Shown one piece after another: positions 36,191-46,049 of a stretch of DNA of 64,000 nucleotides. Numbering within the stretch: position 1 is the stretch's first letter; each line of letters starts with the position of its first letter. The stretch lies in the NCBI RefSeq assembly GCF_900101875.1, contig NZ_FNAI01000002.1, positions 372,001-436,000 on the forward strand, read 5' to 3'. The stretch comes from Mucilaginibacter pineti (GTDB taxonomy: Bacteria; Bacteroidota; Bacteroidia; Sphingobacteriales; Sphingobacteriaceae). Both the position numbers and the translations under genes were made by a program. Below the pieces are notes generated by a model. That model saw nothing but the letters and a program-made list of their open reading frames with translations, did not search any database and was not told the origin of the DNA.

Positions 36191-37093
36191 ATGAAGGTTT
36201 TACAATTTACTATTCCTCTTACCCATGATAAGAGTGTAATTGCAGAAAAAGTTTATCAGTCGCATCATTATCCGCACCTGCACCGGCATAATGAAATTCA
36301 GATTACATGGATAAAGAATGGTGAGGGCACATTAATGGCTGGTAATAACGTACACGATTATTCGTCTGGAGATATCTTTGTATTAGGCGCCAATCTTCCT
36401 CATGTTTTCAAAAGTCACCCCGAATACTTTGTACAGAATACCAATACTCAGGTAGAAACACTGACAATTTATTTCAACCCCGAAGGTACACTGGCCTCCA
36501 TGTTTGACCTGCCCGAGTTAAGATCAAGCAAAATGTTCATGCAGCAGCATCAGCAGGGATTTAAAGTACCGCTCAATATTTCTGATGATGTATCGCAGCT
36601 GATGATCGGCATAAAAAATGCTTCGGGTTTCGATCAATTGATCCAATTTCTTAACCTTGTTAAAGGACTTACCAATATTAAAACCCGGTTAGATCCGCTT
36701 TCGTCTTACAGTAATCTGCCAAGTATCACCGAAAATGAGGGCATCAGGATAGGGAACATCTATAGTTTTATAATGCAAAACTTTAGTGAGCAGATTACCT
36801 TAGAAGATGCCGCCAAGGTAGCCTTTATGACACCCGAGTCGTTTTGTCGTTATTTTAAAAAGCATACCGGGCACACATTTATCTCCCTGCTTAACGAAAT
36901 AAGGATTAATGAGGCCTGCAAAAAACTGATATCCCATAAATTTGAAAGCATAAATACCATAGCCTACAAATGCGGGTTTAAAAGTATTACCAACTTTAAC
37001 CGGGCATTTAAATTCATAACCGGCAATTCGCCGCGTGGTTATGTAGAAGCTTACAATAATAATCTCATAAACCTTAACAGGGCTGCAAGTTAA
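36191..37093 (+). CDS. AraC-family transcriptional regulator (copy 1)
   Basis: 300 residues. An N-terminal cupin-like sensor domain (HYPHLHRHNEIQITWI, SGDIFVLGANLPHVF) is followed by a two-helix-turn-helix AraC domain at about 190-290 (ITLEDAAKVAFMTPESFCRYF, INTIAYKCGFKSITNFNRAFK, SPRGY). It aligns without gaps to the regulator at 48830-49732, at roughly 80% identity by eye, and the two upstream regions share TTGTAAATT and CTGGATTAACAAA just before the start. It sits at the end of the hydroxyproline gene group, before a terminator at 37142. It is inferred to sense hydroxyproline, an intermediate, or arabinose. Confidence 0.92.
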   Translation: MKVLQFTIPLTHDKSVIAEKVYQSHHYPHLHRHNEIQITWIKNGEGTLMAGNNVHDYSSGDIFVLGANLPHVFKSHPEYFVQNTNTQVETLTIYFNPEGTLASMFDLPELRSSKMFMQQHQQGFKVPLNISDDVSQLMIGIKNASGFDQLIQFLNLVKGLTNIKTRLDPLSSYSNLPSITENEGIRIGNIYSFIMQNFSEQITLEDAAKVAFMTPESFCRYFKKHTGHTFISLLNEIRINEACKKLISHKFESINTIAYKCGFKSITNFNRAFKFITGNSPRGYVEAYNNNLINLNRAAS

Positions 37094-37141
37094 ATTATAC
37101 CGTTTGATTATAAATTTACTTTAATTTTACCTTAAATATTG

Positions 37142-37178
37142 ATGGCGTACAGGTTATAAGTCTGTACGCCATGTTTTT
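37142..37178 (+). terminator. Rho-independent terminator after AraC copy 1
   Basis: 11-bp perfect stem ATGGCGTACAG / CTGTACGCCAT (37142-37152 and 37162-37172), 9-nt loop, then GTTTTT. It separates the regulator from the downstream GH43 gene. Confidence 0.85.
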
Positions 37179-37369
37179 ATAATATATTTATAAAAGACAA
37201 AATATAGCAATAACATGTTAATTTTCGTCAAAATACCGGGTTCAATAACGGTAATATTGTGTTTTACCCTCGGTATATTATCATACAAGTCATGAATATG
37301 CCCAAGGTATACTAACCCGCCAATTTTATGTAATGTTCATTAAATTGCGTTACCGGGGCAATCAATATC

Positions 37370-40300
37370 ATGCGTAAAATTTTTTTAAGAATCTTTTTTT
37401 TGGTGTGCTTATCCTTAACCGCTTTGGCGGCATTGGCGCAAACCCAATCTGCTATTACTCCCGGTAACGGCAACCCGCTAATCCCAGGTTATTTTGCCGA
37501 CCCAACCGTCAGAAAGTTTGGCGATACCTTTTACATTTACGCCACAACAGATGGCAATGGGGGCGGACATGGCCCGTCGCAGGTTTGGACGTCCAAAGAT
37601 TTTGTTAACTGGACGATGAAGGACATGAACTGGCCCACAACAAATTATTACTGGGCGCCTGATGTTATTAACGGTAACGACGGCAAGTATTACATGTACT
37701 ACTGCCAGCCTGTAGAAATATATGGTGCTTCGTCAGCAACTCCCGTTGGTCCGTGGACGCCGTTATTGCCCGACGGCAAAGCTATGATCCCCAATTATTT
37801 TATCCCTGGTGTTATTACGCTTGATGGGCAAACCTTTAAAGATGACGACGGGAAAATCTATATGTTTTGGGGAACCTGGGGCATTTACCCGGATCATGGC
37901 TGCGGTGTTGGTTTACTGAATGCCGATATGCACTCATTTGCCAAAACGGCTAAAATTCCCAATACCATAGCTAAAGATTTCTTTGAAGCGCCGTTTATGT
38001 TTAAACGTAAGGGCATCTATTATTTAACCTATTCATCCGGTGCTTGCGAAGATTCAACCTATCGGGTACAATATGCCATAAGTCGCACCGGCGCAATGGG
38101 GCCTTTTGAATTTGGTAAAAATAATCCTGTATTAAGTACTAATAGCGATGGCACCATTCATGGCCCAGGCCATGAATCGGTTGTACAGGTGGGCGATGAT
38201 TTTTATATGGTTTATCACCGGCACAATAATCCACATTCAACAGGGGGCTATCACCGGCAGGTATGTGCCGATAAGCTGGTGTTTGATAAAGATGGCAACA
38301 TCGAAAAGATGGTGCCCACGCATACAGGGGTAGGCTTATTGGGTAAAAACGAAATTATAACGCCAAATCTGGCTTATCAAAAAAAGGTGAGTGCATCTTC
38401 CTATTACAACGAAAATTACCGCCCCTCATTCGCGGTAGATGACAATAACGGAACGCTCTGGAAGCCGGCCGATAACAGCACGCAACCCGCCTCAATTACC
38501 ATCGACCTGGGCGGGGTTATACCGTTTAATACCGTTGCTACCCAATTTGAATACGCAACCTGGTATTATCAGTATACTATTGAAACATCAGTTAACGGAA
38601 CCGACTGGCAAGCATTCGCTAATCAATCAACAAATACGCATCATGGTTCACCCATGGTTGATTATGGCGATGTAAAGGCCCGGTTTATCCGCATCACCGT
38701 TACCGGTACAGAATATCCCGGTTTGTATAAGGCCATCTGGAACGTGAAAGTTTATAACAATAAAAAACTTGCTTCGGGCACAATTAAAGCAAATGTTTCA
38801 ACTGATGCCAGTATCCAGCCGTATCAACAAAAAGGCCTGTTAATTGATTTGGATGCAAGCCAGTTTCAACCGGGCACAGTGGTTAGCGAATGGACGAATA
38901 AGGGCCTGCTGGGCGGTAAATTTATTGCAGGCGGTAAGCCACCATTAACTGATATCATTGGCGGTAAAAAAGCGCTGGTTTTTAACGATGCGCAGTCGCT
39001 GCAATCAACCGTGACTGTACCGGCTTCGCTGTATGGCAATAATAGCTATACCGTTGATTTTTGGGCATACAATACAAAAACAAAAGATGAAAACCCGGTT
39101 TTAAGCTGGACAAGGGGCGAATCTGACCATACGGGTGCTAATTTTGGTTATGGCAGCAACCGGGTATTTGGTGCCGCACAGCACTTTGGCGCTTCAGATT
39201 TTCAATACAAAGGAATACCTGAACCAAAAAAATGGCATCACGTTATTATCACTTTCGACGGTATTTTTGAAAAACTGTATGTAGATGGTGTGTTGAACAA
39301 TATTGAAAATAAAATGCTGTTTTTGAGGGCTGCGGATAAATTCATCATTGGGGCAAAAACAAACCGGTCGGCCTTTTTTACCGGCGCTATTGCATCCTTA
39401 AAAGTATACGACAGACCTTTGGCTGATACAACCATACAACGCATTTCAAGCCAAACACAGCAGGCAGATATTGCGGTTTACCTTAATGCTTCTAAACTAA
39501 ACTACGGTAGCCTCGGTAATTGGGCAAATGAGGGTGATGCCGGTGGTTTGTTTAAAACAGCAAATGAAAAAACTCCGGTAGTAAAAGATGTAGCCGGGCG
39601 TTTGGCAGTCAGCTTTTCCGGTAAAGATGCTTTGGTATTGGATACAAAACTAACCGATACCGTAAATTACAGTATTGCATACACCCTTTATAAGACTAAT
39701 AAATGGCAATATATTGTTAGCGTTTTTGATGTGCAGGGCGTTAAAGAATATGTAAACGGTGCGCTTGTTTCACCCCCTATTCAGCAGGCGGTTAAAATTA
39801 CTGACGGAACAATAACACTTGGCAATAATATTGGTGCAATAGCCGGCGTAACGCTGTATAAACATAGTTTACAGGTCGATGAAATTAAACAATTGAACGA
39901 TGCATGGCTTCAAAATCTGCATCCGCCGGTAGCAGCTTCGGCTCAATTCAAGGTTAAGCCCAACGCGGTTACACCCAGCATGGTTTATATGGAGGCAGGA
40001 ACAGATGGTGCCGAAAAAGCAAGTCTGCAATATTGCTTTACAGAAAAAGAAGGCAAATCGAGCGGGTGGATAGATGAGCCACAATACATTGCATACCAGT
40101 TATCGGCCGATAAAACGTACAGTTATTCCTTCAAAATAAAAGATAATTTCGGCAACGTGAGTACATCATCGGCACAGCTAAAGGTGAGTACGGCTACCAC
40201 ATTGTTCCACATTATAAGCGATGACTTTTCGAAAAACAGGAACTTTGTACAACAGGGGCAGGCGGGAACGGTATGGAATGGTTTGATTGGAAAAGGCAAC

Positions 40301-40858
40301 CAGCAGCAAGCCAAAGTATTCATTGATAGCAGCAGCCTCACCCTGCAATCAAAAGGGACTAATTGGGATGGCGGCGCACCATACGGGCCTTTCCTTTATC
40401 AAAACGTTACCGGCGATTTTGTGGTACAGGTAGAAGTAACCGACGTAAGCGGCCTCAAAGAAAAAAAGGTAAAGGGCAATAATGATGTTGGGCTGATGAT
40501 AAGAAAAGAAAAAGACACAACAGATACGAATACCGCCGAGCAACTATTACAAAGCAGTATTTTCCCCGCCTGGAATTGCGGTAACATGTTTACCAATTTT
40601 AAAGACGGTCAGCGTATGCAGGTAAACACACAAACCGGCTGGAATTACAACCGCTTTCTCCAGATCCAAAAATCGGGCGATGTGTTTTACATCAGGAGCA
40701 GCAAAGATGGCCTAACCTGGGAAGATATGCCCGGCAGCCCAACCACAAGACCCGATCTGGCAAATATCCCCTTACAGATAGGTTTGTTTCAATGCACGTA
40801 TGGCCCGCAGGAATCGTATGTTAAATTTGGCGGTTATAAGCTCATTACTAAAAAATAA
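37370..40858 (+). CDS. Large GH43 protein with F5/8C, two LamG-like and DUF1349-like domains
   Basis: 1162 residues, signal peptide about 1-23 (ALA/Q). The catalytic five-bladed propeller spans about 30-325 with the GH43 triad: base Asp44 (YFADPTV), pKa-modulating Asp152 (ITLDGQTFKDDDGK) and acid Glu206 (FFEAPFMFKRKGIYYLTYS). Then come an F5/8-type C domain (about 335-465), two LamG/concanavalin-like modules (about 480-690 and 700-870), an Ig-like linker, and a C-terminal DUF1349-like domain (about 965-1160; PYGPFLYQNVTGDFVVQVEV). GH43 enzymes commonly cleave alpha-L-arabinofuranosides or beta-xylosides. Beside GH127/GH146 and hydroxyproline genes, removal of a terminal alpha-arabinofuranose of extensin side chains is plausible but unproven. 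Confidence 0.88.
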   Translation: MRKIFLRIFFLVCLSLTALAALAQTQSAITPGNGNPLIPGYFADPTVRKFGDTFYIYATTDGNGGGHGPSQVWTSKDFVNWTMKDMNWPTTNYYWAPDVINGNDGKYYMYYCQPVEIYGASSATPVGPWTPLLPDGKAMIPNYFIPGVITLDGQTFKDDDGKIYMFWGTWGIYPDHGCGVGLLNADMHSFAKTAKIPNTIAKDFFEAPFMFKRKGIYYLTYSSGACEDSTYRVQYAISRTGAMGPFEFGKNNPVLSTNSDGTIHGPGHESVVQVGDDFYMVYHRHNNPHSTGGYHRQVCADKLVFDKDGNIEKMVPTHTGVGLLGKNEIITPNLAYQKKVSASSYYNENYRPSFAVDDNNGTLWKPADNSTQPASITIDLGGVIPFNTVATQFEYATWYYQYTIETSVNGTDWQAFANQSTNTHHGSPMVDYGDVKARFIRITVTGTEYPGLYKAIWNVKVYNNKKLASGTIKANVSTDASIQPYQQKGLLIDLDASQFQPGTVVSEWTNKGLLGGKFIAGGKPPLTDIIGGKKALVFNDAQSLQSTVTVPASLYGNNSYTVDFWAYNTKTKDENPVLSWTRGESDHTGANFGYGSNRVFGAAQHFGASDFQYKGIPEPKKWHHVIITFDGIFEKLYVDGVLNNIENKMLFLRAADKFIIGAKTNRSAFFTGAIASLKVYDRPLADTTIQRISSQTQQADIAVYLNASKLNYGSLGNWANEGDAGGLFKTANEKTPVVKDVAGRLAVSFSGKDALVLDTKLTDTVNYSIAYTLYKTNKWQYIVSVFDVQGVKEYVNGALVSPPIQQAVKITDGTITLGNNIGAIAGVTLYKHSLQVDEIKQLNDAWLQNLHPPVAASAQFKVKPNAVTPSMVYMEAGTDGAEKASLQYCFTEKEGKSSGWIDEPQYIAYQLSADKTYSYSFKIKDNFGNVSTSSAQLKVSTATTLFHIISDDFSKNRNFVQQGQAGTVWNGLIGKGNQQQAKVFIDSSSLTLQSKGTNWDGGAPYGPFLYQNVTGDFVVQVEVTDVSGLKEKKVKGNNDVGLMIRKEKDTTDTNTAEQLLQSSIFPAWNCGNMFTNFKDGQRMQVNTQTGWNYNRFLQIQKSGDVFYIRSSKDGLTWEDMPGSPTTRPDLANIPLQIGLFQCTYGPQESYVKFGGYKLITKK

Positions 40859-40859
40859 A

Positions 40860-42026
40860 TTAACGGATAGGATCTGGCAATGATGGTTTTGCCGGATCAT
40901 ATACCGCCACTGCAACGCGAGAATCGGCGCAGCCATAGTACATGAACCATTTGTTATGGAAATATACCATGCCCTCTATAAATACAGTGCCGTTAACGTA
41001 CTGCCCGCTTTTTTCAAAGGCCGCTAAAGGACGTAAAAATGGTACGTTTAAACGCGCTATGGGTTTAGCAGGATCATTCTTATCAAACAAAACCTGACCT
41101 GCACAGTAAGAGTTTTTGGTGAAACGACTGTCAGCATCGTCGCCTGCGCTGTTTTTGCCGTTGTAAAATAATATAATGCCTTTTTTGGTAAGCAGTGCCG
41201 GGGGACCGCATTCTGTAAGGCTGCTATCAAAATAGCCCTTCCTCGGTGAGATCAACTCTTTAAGCGAACCGTCGTTGTTTACAACCGGCTGCCAGTCTAC
41301 CAGGTTTGCGGATGTGGCGGCGTATACATGCTGCTCGCCCCAGTACATCCAGTATTTGCCGTTTATTTTGGTGATCACCTGTTTGCCATTGCTGATCCTG
41401 GTTAATATCGAGGCTGATTTGTGTGGGATATTTAGGAACTTGCCATTGAACGCATCCTCAAAAATAGGTCCGTGTTTTATCCAATGTTTAAGGTCTTTTG
41501 AAGTAGCTACCCCAAGGCGCGGATTATCGCGGTTCCATTGGGTGTAAAATACAACGTAAGTGCCATTTTGGGTAACGGCAACGCGCGGGTCTTCACAACC
41601 ACCGGGCCATTCATATTTCTTTTGCGTATCATCTGCAGGGTAAAATACCGGGGTTTTACTGCGTTTAAAATGGTAGCCATCGCTGCTGGATGCGTAACCC
41701 AACCTCGACGTACGGAAACCTATCCCAACGCCCGATTTGTCTTCGGAGCGATACAGTACAACAACTTTGCCTTTGTATAATGCAGCTGCCGGGTTAAAGG
41801 TATCGTTTGATTCCCAGGCAACGGCTTTTTTCAATATAGGGTCGAAAAATCTTGAGGTAGAATCTGGTGAGATAATGGGATTTACACCGGCGGTTCTTTT
41901 AAAGCCGCCAAAAGCCCAATCTGGCAGGTGGTTTACGCTGTCTTGCTGGGCAAATGTCGGTGCCGACAGGACAAGCAATAACGTAATAGTTTTAACAAAA
42001 TAAAGGAAAGGTTTCATAAGTGTCAA
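40860..42026 (-). CDS. GH130-like five-bladed propeller glycosidase/phosphorylase
   Basis: 388 residues with signal peptide about 1-26 (TFA/Q). Motifs fit family 130: FNPAAALYKGKVVVLYR, GGCEDPRV (Glu145, Asp146, the region of the catalytic acid), ECGPPALLTKKGIILFYNG, and FIEGMVYFHNKWFMYYGCADSRVAVA. Family members act on beta-mannosides as hydrolases or phosphorylases; an exported signal-bearing form is more likely a hydrolase. It is the last gene of the minus-strand group GH146-GH127-aldehyde dehydrogenase-GH130 and ends one base from the convergent GH43 gene. In this context it may act on another linkage than mannose. Alternative start at codon 4. Confidence 0.8.
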   Translation of the reverse strand: MTLMKPFLYFVKTITLLLVLSAPTFAQQDSVNHLPDWAFGGFKRTAGVNPIISPDSTSRFFDPILKKAVAWESNDTFNPAAALYKGKVVVLYRSEDKSGVGIGFRTSRLGYASSSDGYHFKRSKTPVFYPADDTQKKYEWPGGCEDPRVAVTQNGTYVVFYTQWNRDNPRLGVATSKDLKHWIKHGPIFEDAFNGKFLNIPHKSASILTRISNGKQVITKINGKYWMYWGEQHVYAATSANLVDWQPVVNNDGSLKELISPRKGYFDSSLTECGPPALLTKKGIILFYNGKNSAGDDADSRFTKNSYCAGQVLFDKNDPAKPIARLNVPFLRPLAAFEKSGQYVNGTVFIEGMVYFHNKWFMYYGCADSRVAVAVYDPAKPSLPDPIR

Positions 42027-42042
42027 TTTGAAATAGTGCCAG

Positions 42043-42074
42043 GATCACCGTAAAGGTAATTTCCCGGCACTGTT
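42043..42074. other. Imperfect hairpin between aldehyde dehydrogenase and GH130
   Basis: AGTGCC.GG and CC.GGCACT arms with an inner ACC/GGT pairing in the 58-bp intercistronic gap. No T-run follows on the minus strand, so read-through into GH130 is likely; it may attenuate or protect the mRNA end. Confidence 0.35.
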
Positions 42075-42084
42075 CTTCAAATAT

Positions 42085-43569
42085 CTACTTTTTCCATTCA
42101 TTATCCGTCATGCGCCAAATTCCTAAAGGATTGGCGTTTTGAAGGGCAGGAGGAAGGATGTTATCGGGGCAGTTTTGATAGCATACGGGGCGTACCCAGC
42201 GTTTTACCGCGTTAATGCCAACAGCAGTGAAGCGGCTATCGGTAGTGGCAGGAGAAGGCCCGCCGTGCACCATACTGTTGCATACTTCAACACCGGTTGG
42301 CACACCATTAAATAAAATACGACCGGCAATTGACGGCAGCACCTGTATCAAAGCAGGATGATTGGCAAAATCGGTATCGGTACCCATTAACGTTACCGTT
42401 AACTGGCCGCTTACCGCTTTTAAAACAGCCGTAAGTTCTGCCTCATCGGCACAAATAACCATTAGGGAATAAGGACCAAATACTTCTTCGTGCAATAACG
42501 GGTTTTGTAAAAATACATCAGCCTTTACAGATGCTATGGCCGGTGATGCTTCGATATCATTTGCTTCCTTAGCGGCTTGTTTTACCAGCGTTACACCGGT
42601 TTGATCAAGCGCTGCATGGCTTTTTTTGTTGTAAGCGGTATGAATGCCCGCGTGCAGCATTTTAGCAGGTTGTACGGCCTCAATGCCTGCACCTAAATGA
42701 TTGATGAACTCGTGTAATCCTTCACTTTCAATGGCTATCATTAAGCCGGGATTGGTGCAAAACTGGCCCATTCCTAAAGTGATAGAACCGGTGTATTGGT
42801 TTGCCAGGTCCTTAGCGTTGTGCTGTAAAGTATCGGGCAGTAAGATAACCGGGTTAATGCTTCCCATTTCAGAGAAAACCGGTATAGGATTTTTCCTTTG
42901 CGATGAATAATCATACAAAGCTTTGCCACCAGCCGTTGAACCGGTGAAGCCTACTGCTGCCGTATGATCGGCCTGTACCAAAGCCTTGCCTGTTTCAAAT
43001 GAATTACCGTGTACATGCTGAAAAATATTTTCGGGCATGTTGCAGCTGGCTATTGCTTTTTTAATGGCGCTATACACCATTTCAGATGTTTCGGCATGGG
43101 CAGGGTGGGCCTTTACTACAACTGAGCAACCACCTGCAAGTGCACTTGCGGTATCGCCTCCTGCGGTAGAGTAAGCAAAGGGGAAGTTACTGGCGCCAAA
43201 AACAACTACCGGCCCCAGGGGGATCAGCATTTTGCGCAGATCTGCACGGGGCAGGGGAGCCCTTTCGGGCATGGCGGTATCAATGGTGGCCTCTACCCAG
43301 CTGCCTTCGCGCAGCATTTGGGCAAACATACGCAGTTGCCCGGTAGTACGCCCGCGCTCGCCGTTCAGGCGGGCGGCAGGCAGATTGGTTTCTTCGGATG
43401 CTTTGTTGATAAGTGCATCACCCAAAGCCTCAATTTCGTTGGCTATTGCTTCCAGGAACAGGCTTTTTTGCTCGGGCGTGGTTTTTTGATATTCTTCAAA
43501 TGCGGCGTGTGAAAGCTGCATTACCTGGGCTATTTCTTCTTTACTTATTTCTGAAAAACTTACAGACAT
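42085..43569 (-). CDS. 2,5-dioxovalerate (alpha-ketoglutarate semialdehyde) dehydrogenase
   Basis: Aldehyde dehydrogenase of 494 residues, cytosolic. Catalytic Cys271 in GQFCTNPG and general-base Glu234 in FSEMGSINP; cofactor-binding segments PLGPVVVFGASNFP, GNS and VGFTGSTAGGKAL. The FCTNPG/FSEMGSINP combination is typical of alpha-ketoglutarate semialdehyde dehydrogenases, which finish both hydroxyproline catabolism and oxidative L-arabinose degradation by giving 2-oxoglutarate. It is encoded between GH127 (50 bp) and GH130 (58 bp), so it is transcribed with the arabinofuranosidases yet completes the pathway encoded at 32-36 kb. Confidence 0.9.
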   Translation of the reverse strand: MSVSFSEISKEEIAQVMQLSHAAFEEYQKTTPEQKSLFLEAIANEIEALGDALINKASEETNLPAARLNGERGRTTGQLRMFAQMLREGSWVEATIDTAMPERAPLPRADLRKMLIPLGPVVVFGASNFPFAYSTAGGDTASALAGGCSVVVKAHPAHAETSEMVYSAIKKAIASCNMPENIFQHVHGNSFETGKALVQADHTAAVGFTGSTAGGKALYDYSSQRKNPIPVFSEMGSINPVILLPDTLQHNAKDLANQYTGSITLGMGQFCTNPGLMIAIESEGLHEFINHLGAGIEAVQPAKMLHAGIHTAYNKKSHAALDQTGVTLVKQAAKEANDIEASPAIASVKADVFLQNPLLHEEVFGPYSLMVICADEAELTAVLKAVSGQLTVTLMGTDTDFANHPALIQVLPSIAGRILFNGVPTGVEVCNSMVHGGPSPATTDSRFTAVGINAVKRWVRPVCYQNCPDNILPPALQNANPLGIWRMTDNEWKK

Positions 43570-43619
43570 GGTGGATTTTTATAATTTATAATATGTGCTT
43601 CGCCGAAAATGTTTGCCGG

Positions 43620-46022
43620 TTATTTAACCGCCCATTCATGTATCCCTGTTGAATTGTCAACAGATAACTGGATTTCCATGCGCAAAGCGGTTGTATTAAC
43701 GGGCTCAAAGGTAACAATGTTAAACTTGTCTTTGCTCACGTCATAAGGCGTTGTGTTTTTTACCGGGATCCATTGATCGCCTTTTTTGTAAAGTATTTTG
43801 TATGATACCGGGATACGGCAGCCGCCCCATGGTCCGTCATCATACCAATAAACCTTTGATTCGCTTACGGTATGCTCGGTATCAAAATTATACTGCACAA
43901 ACTCGTTGGTGTTTTTGGCAGGCCACCAATGCATATAAGGGAAATTGGTGTCTTTTGAATCGGCGGGTTCATACTGGTCCTTAATAGCCGCAAACATCCG
44001 TTTGTTGCGTAATGATGAAGTTACCGTACTGGTACTGGCAATGGTTGCCGCCGGTTTTGGCCTTGCCGCCAGTGTATTGTAAGGTATCCAAACCGTCATT
44101 TCGCTTGGGCCGCGGTTTGCCCATGCGTAGTAGGGGATGGCTTTTACCTGCTGATTGCTTTCTAAAAGACTATCGCTGTTGAGTTGTCTTTTGGTGCTTT
44201 TACCTTCGGCGCTTATTACGTCTACACCGTTTAACAGATCGGCGTGGTAATTGGCATCGGCAATGGCACTTTTATCAATCATGATGTTTTGTACCAGGCT
44301 GTCTTTATTGTCGGGCCCTTCAAGGCAATAAACAATAGGGCCGCGTTCAAATGCAAAACGGTTCCTGTCGTCTTTAACCTGCTGATTGGCCAGTACTTTT
44401 TCGGTTTCCATTGGTAAAAGCAGGGAAACCTTGTCGCCTTTTTTCCAGTTGCGTTTAAGCACCGCGTAACCTTTTTCGGTAACAAACGAAGTAGCTTTTC
44501 CATTCACTGATAATATCACCGGTAAAACCGATTTATCAGCGAAGGTATACAGATCGCCGGGAACAGGTTGTTGTTTAGCCCAACCCGGAATCCTGATCCT
44601 CAGGGTAAATGGCGCGGCTTTATCCGGATTAACAGTAATATCTACTTTGCCTTTCCACGGATAATCAGTTGCCTGTACAATATTTACATTACCTGATGTT
44701 AGTTTAATATTGCTGGAGTTGCTCATAAACAAGTTGATATACAGGTCGTTTTTGTTTTTGGCATAAACGTAACCCGGTAACGACGGCAAAAAGCGCGTCA
44801 TGTTACTGATACAGCAGGCGCAGCTGATCCATGCGCTGCGCTGATGCTGGTTCATAGAAGCCAGCGGGTTGGGGTAAAAGAACCTGTCGCCGCTTAGTGA
44901 TACGCCGGATAAAAGGCCGTTATAAAGCGTACGCTCTAAAACGTCGATATATTTTGAATCACCGTGCAGTAAAAACATGCGGTTGTTCCAGTACACATTG
45001 CCGATAGCCGCGCAGGTTTCTGCATAGGCCGACATGTTGGGCAGCTGGTAAGCATCGCCAAAAGCTTCGCCCGCACCTGTTGCGCCTATACCGCCAGTGA
45101 TGTATAGTTTTTTGTTAACTACATCGCCCCAGATATCATCAATAGCAGTAAGGTACTTGGTATCGCCGGTTAAAGCGGCAATGTCTGCCATGCCGGTGTA
45201 CATGTAGGCTGCCCTCACGGCGTGGCCTTCGGCCTCGTGCTGGTCAACCACTTTTTTATTGGCCTGGTTGTAAGCATCGCCTTTAGGGCCGCGTACATCA
45301 AGGAAAAATTTGGCAAGATCAAGGTATTGCTTGTTGCCGGTAACGCGGTACATTTTTGATAAACCTATCTCCACAATCTGGTGACCGGGATACTCTTCAA
45401 TTTTACCCGGACCAAAAGTTTTAACCAGCAGATCGGCATTTTTTATGGCGATATTAAGCAGCGTACGCTTGCCAGTTGCCTGGTAATGCGCCACGGCAGC
45501 CTCGTATAAGTGACCGCAATCATAAAGCTCATGACTCAATATTTCTTCGTTTACCCAGCGTTTGTCGCCTATCCACTCATGCGGTTTTTTAGCATGTACC
45601 GTACGGAAGGTGTACAGGTAACCATCCGGTTCCTGCGCTTTGCCGATGATGGAGATCAGGGTATCGATATACTTATCAAGCGTTGGGTTCTTTTTGTTTT
45701 GCATCGAATAGGATGCACCCTCAATTGCTTTGTAAACGTCGGTATCATCAAATGGAAACTCGCTTAGCTTGTCGCCATCCAGTTGTTTTCCGGCTCTTAA
45801 AAAGTTGTCCATACGGCCATTGGCCTTGCATTGTGCAAGTACATAGGGGATGGTAACGGTTGCGTTAACCTCCATTTTTGGCTGCCAAAAATTATCATTT
45901 ACATGCACGCTGGTAAAAGCCACCGGCTGGATAGGATAATCTTTTTGCTGCGAAAATACCTGGCTCACAAACCCGGTTATGGACAGGGTTAGCACAATTG
46001 CCGCTTTTCTTTTATTTATCAT
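43620..46022 (-). CDS. GH127 beta-L-arabinofuranosidase (HypBA1-like) with C-terminal sandwich domain
   Basis: 800 residues, signal peptide about 1-24. The (alpha/alpha)6 catalytic domain shows YAETCAAIGN with Glu335 and Cys337, and SCACCISN with Cys403 and Cys404; this matches the zinc-bound Glu/Cys cluster with a cysteine nucleophile described for HypBA1, which removes beta-1,2-linked L-arabinofuranose from hydroxyproline-linked oligosaccharides. Beta domains follow, and the C-terminus (about 660-800) looks like an extra carbohydrate-binding or discoidin-like sandwich (WPAKNTNEFVQYNF, KVYWYDDGPWGGCRIP). It lies 27 bp after GH146 and 50 bp before the aldehyde dehydrogenase on one likely transcript. 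Confidence 0.93.
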   Translation of the reverse strand: MINKRKAAIVLTLSITGFVSQVFSQQKDYPIQPVAFTSVHVNDNFWQPKMEVNATVTIPYVLAQCKANGRMDNFLRAGKQLDGDKLSEFPFDDTDVYKAIEGASYSMQNKKNPTLDKYIDTLISIIGKAQEPDGYLYTFRTVHAKKPHEWIGDKRWVNEEILSHELYDCGHLYEAAVAHYQATGKRTLLNIAIKNADLLVKTFGPGKIEEYPGHQIVEIGLSKMYRVTGNKQYLDLAKFFLDVRGPKGDAYNQANKKVVDQHEAEGHAVRAAYMYTGMADIAALTGDTKYLTAIDDIWGDVVNKKLYITGGIGATGAGEAFGDAYQLPNMSAYAETCAAIGNVYWNNRMFLLHGDSKYIDVLERTLYNGLLSGVSLSGDRFFYPNPLASMNQHQRSAWISCACCISNMTRFLPSLPGYVYAKNKNDLYINLFMSNSSNIKLTSGNVNIVQATDYPWKGKVDITVNPDKAAPFTLRIRIPGWAKQQPVPGDLYTFADKSVLPVILSVNGKATSFVTEKGYAVLKRNWKKGDKVSLLLPMETEKVLANQQVKDDRNRFAFERGPIVYCLEGPDNKDSLVQNIMIDKSAIADANYHADLLNGVDVISAEGKSTKRQLNSDSLLESNQQVKAIPYYAWANRGPSEMTVWIPYNTLAARPKPAATIASTSTVTSSLRNKRMFAAIKDQYEPADSKDTNFPYMHWWPAKNTNEFVQYNFDTEHTVSESKVYWYDDGPWGGCRIPVSYKILYKKGDQWIPVKNTTPYDVSKDKFNIVTFEPVNTTALRMEIQLSVDNSTGIHEWAVK

Positions 46023-46049
46023 GATATAGCTTCTTTGTATGTTATCTGT

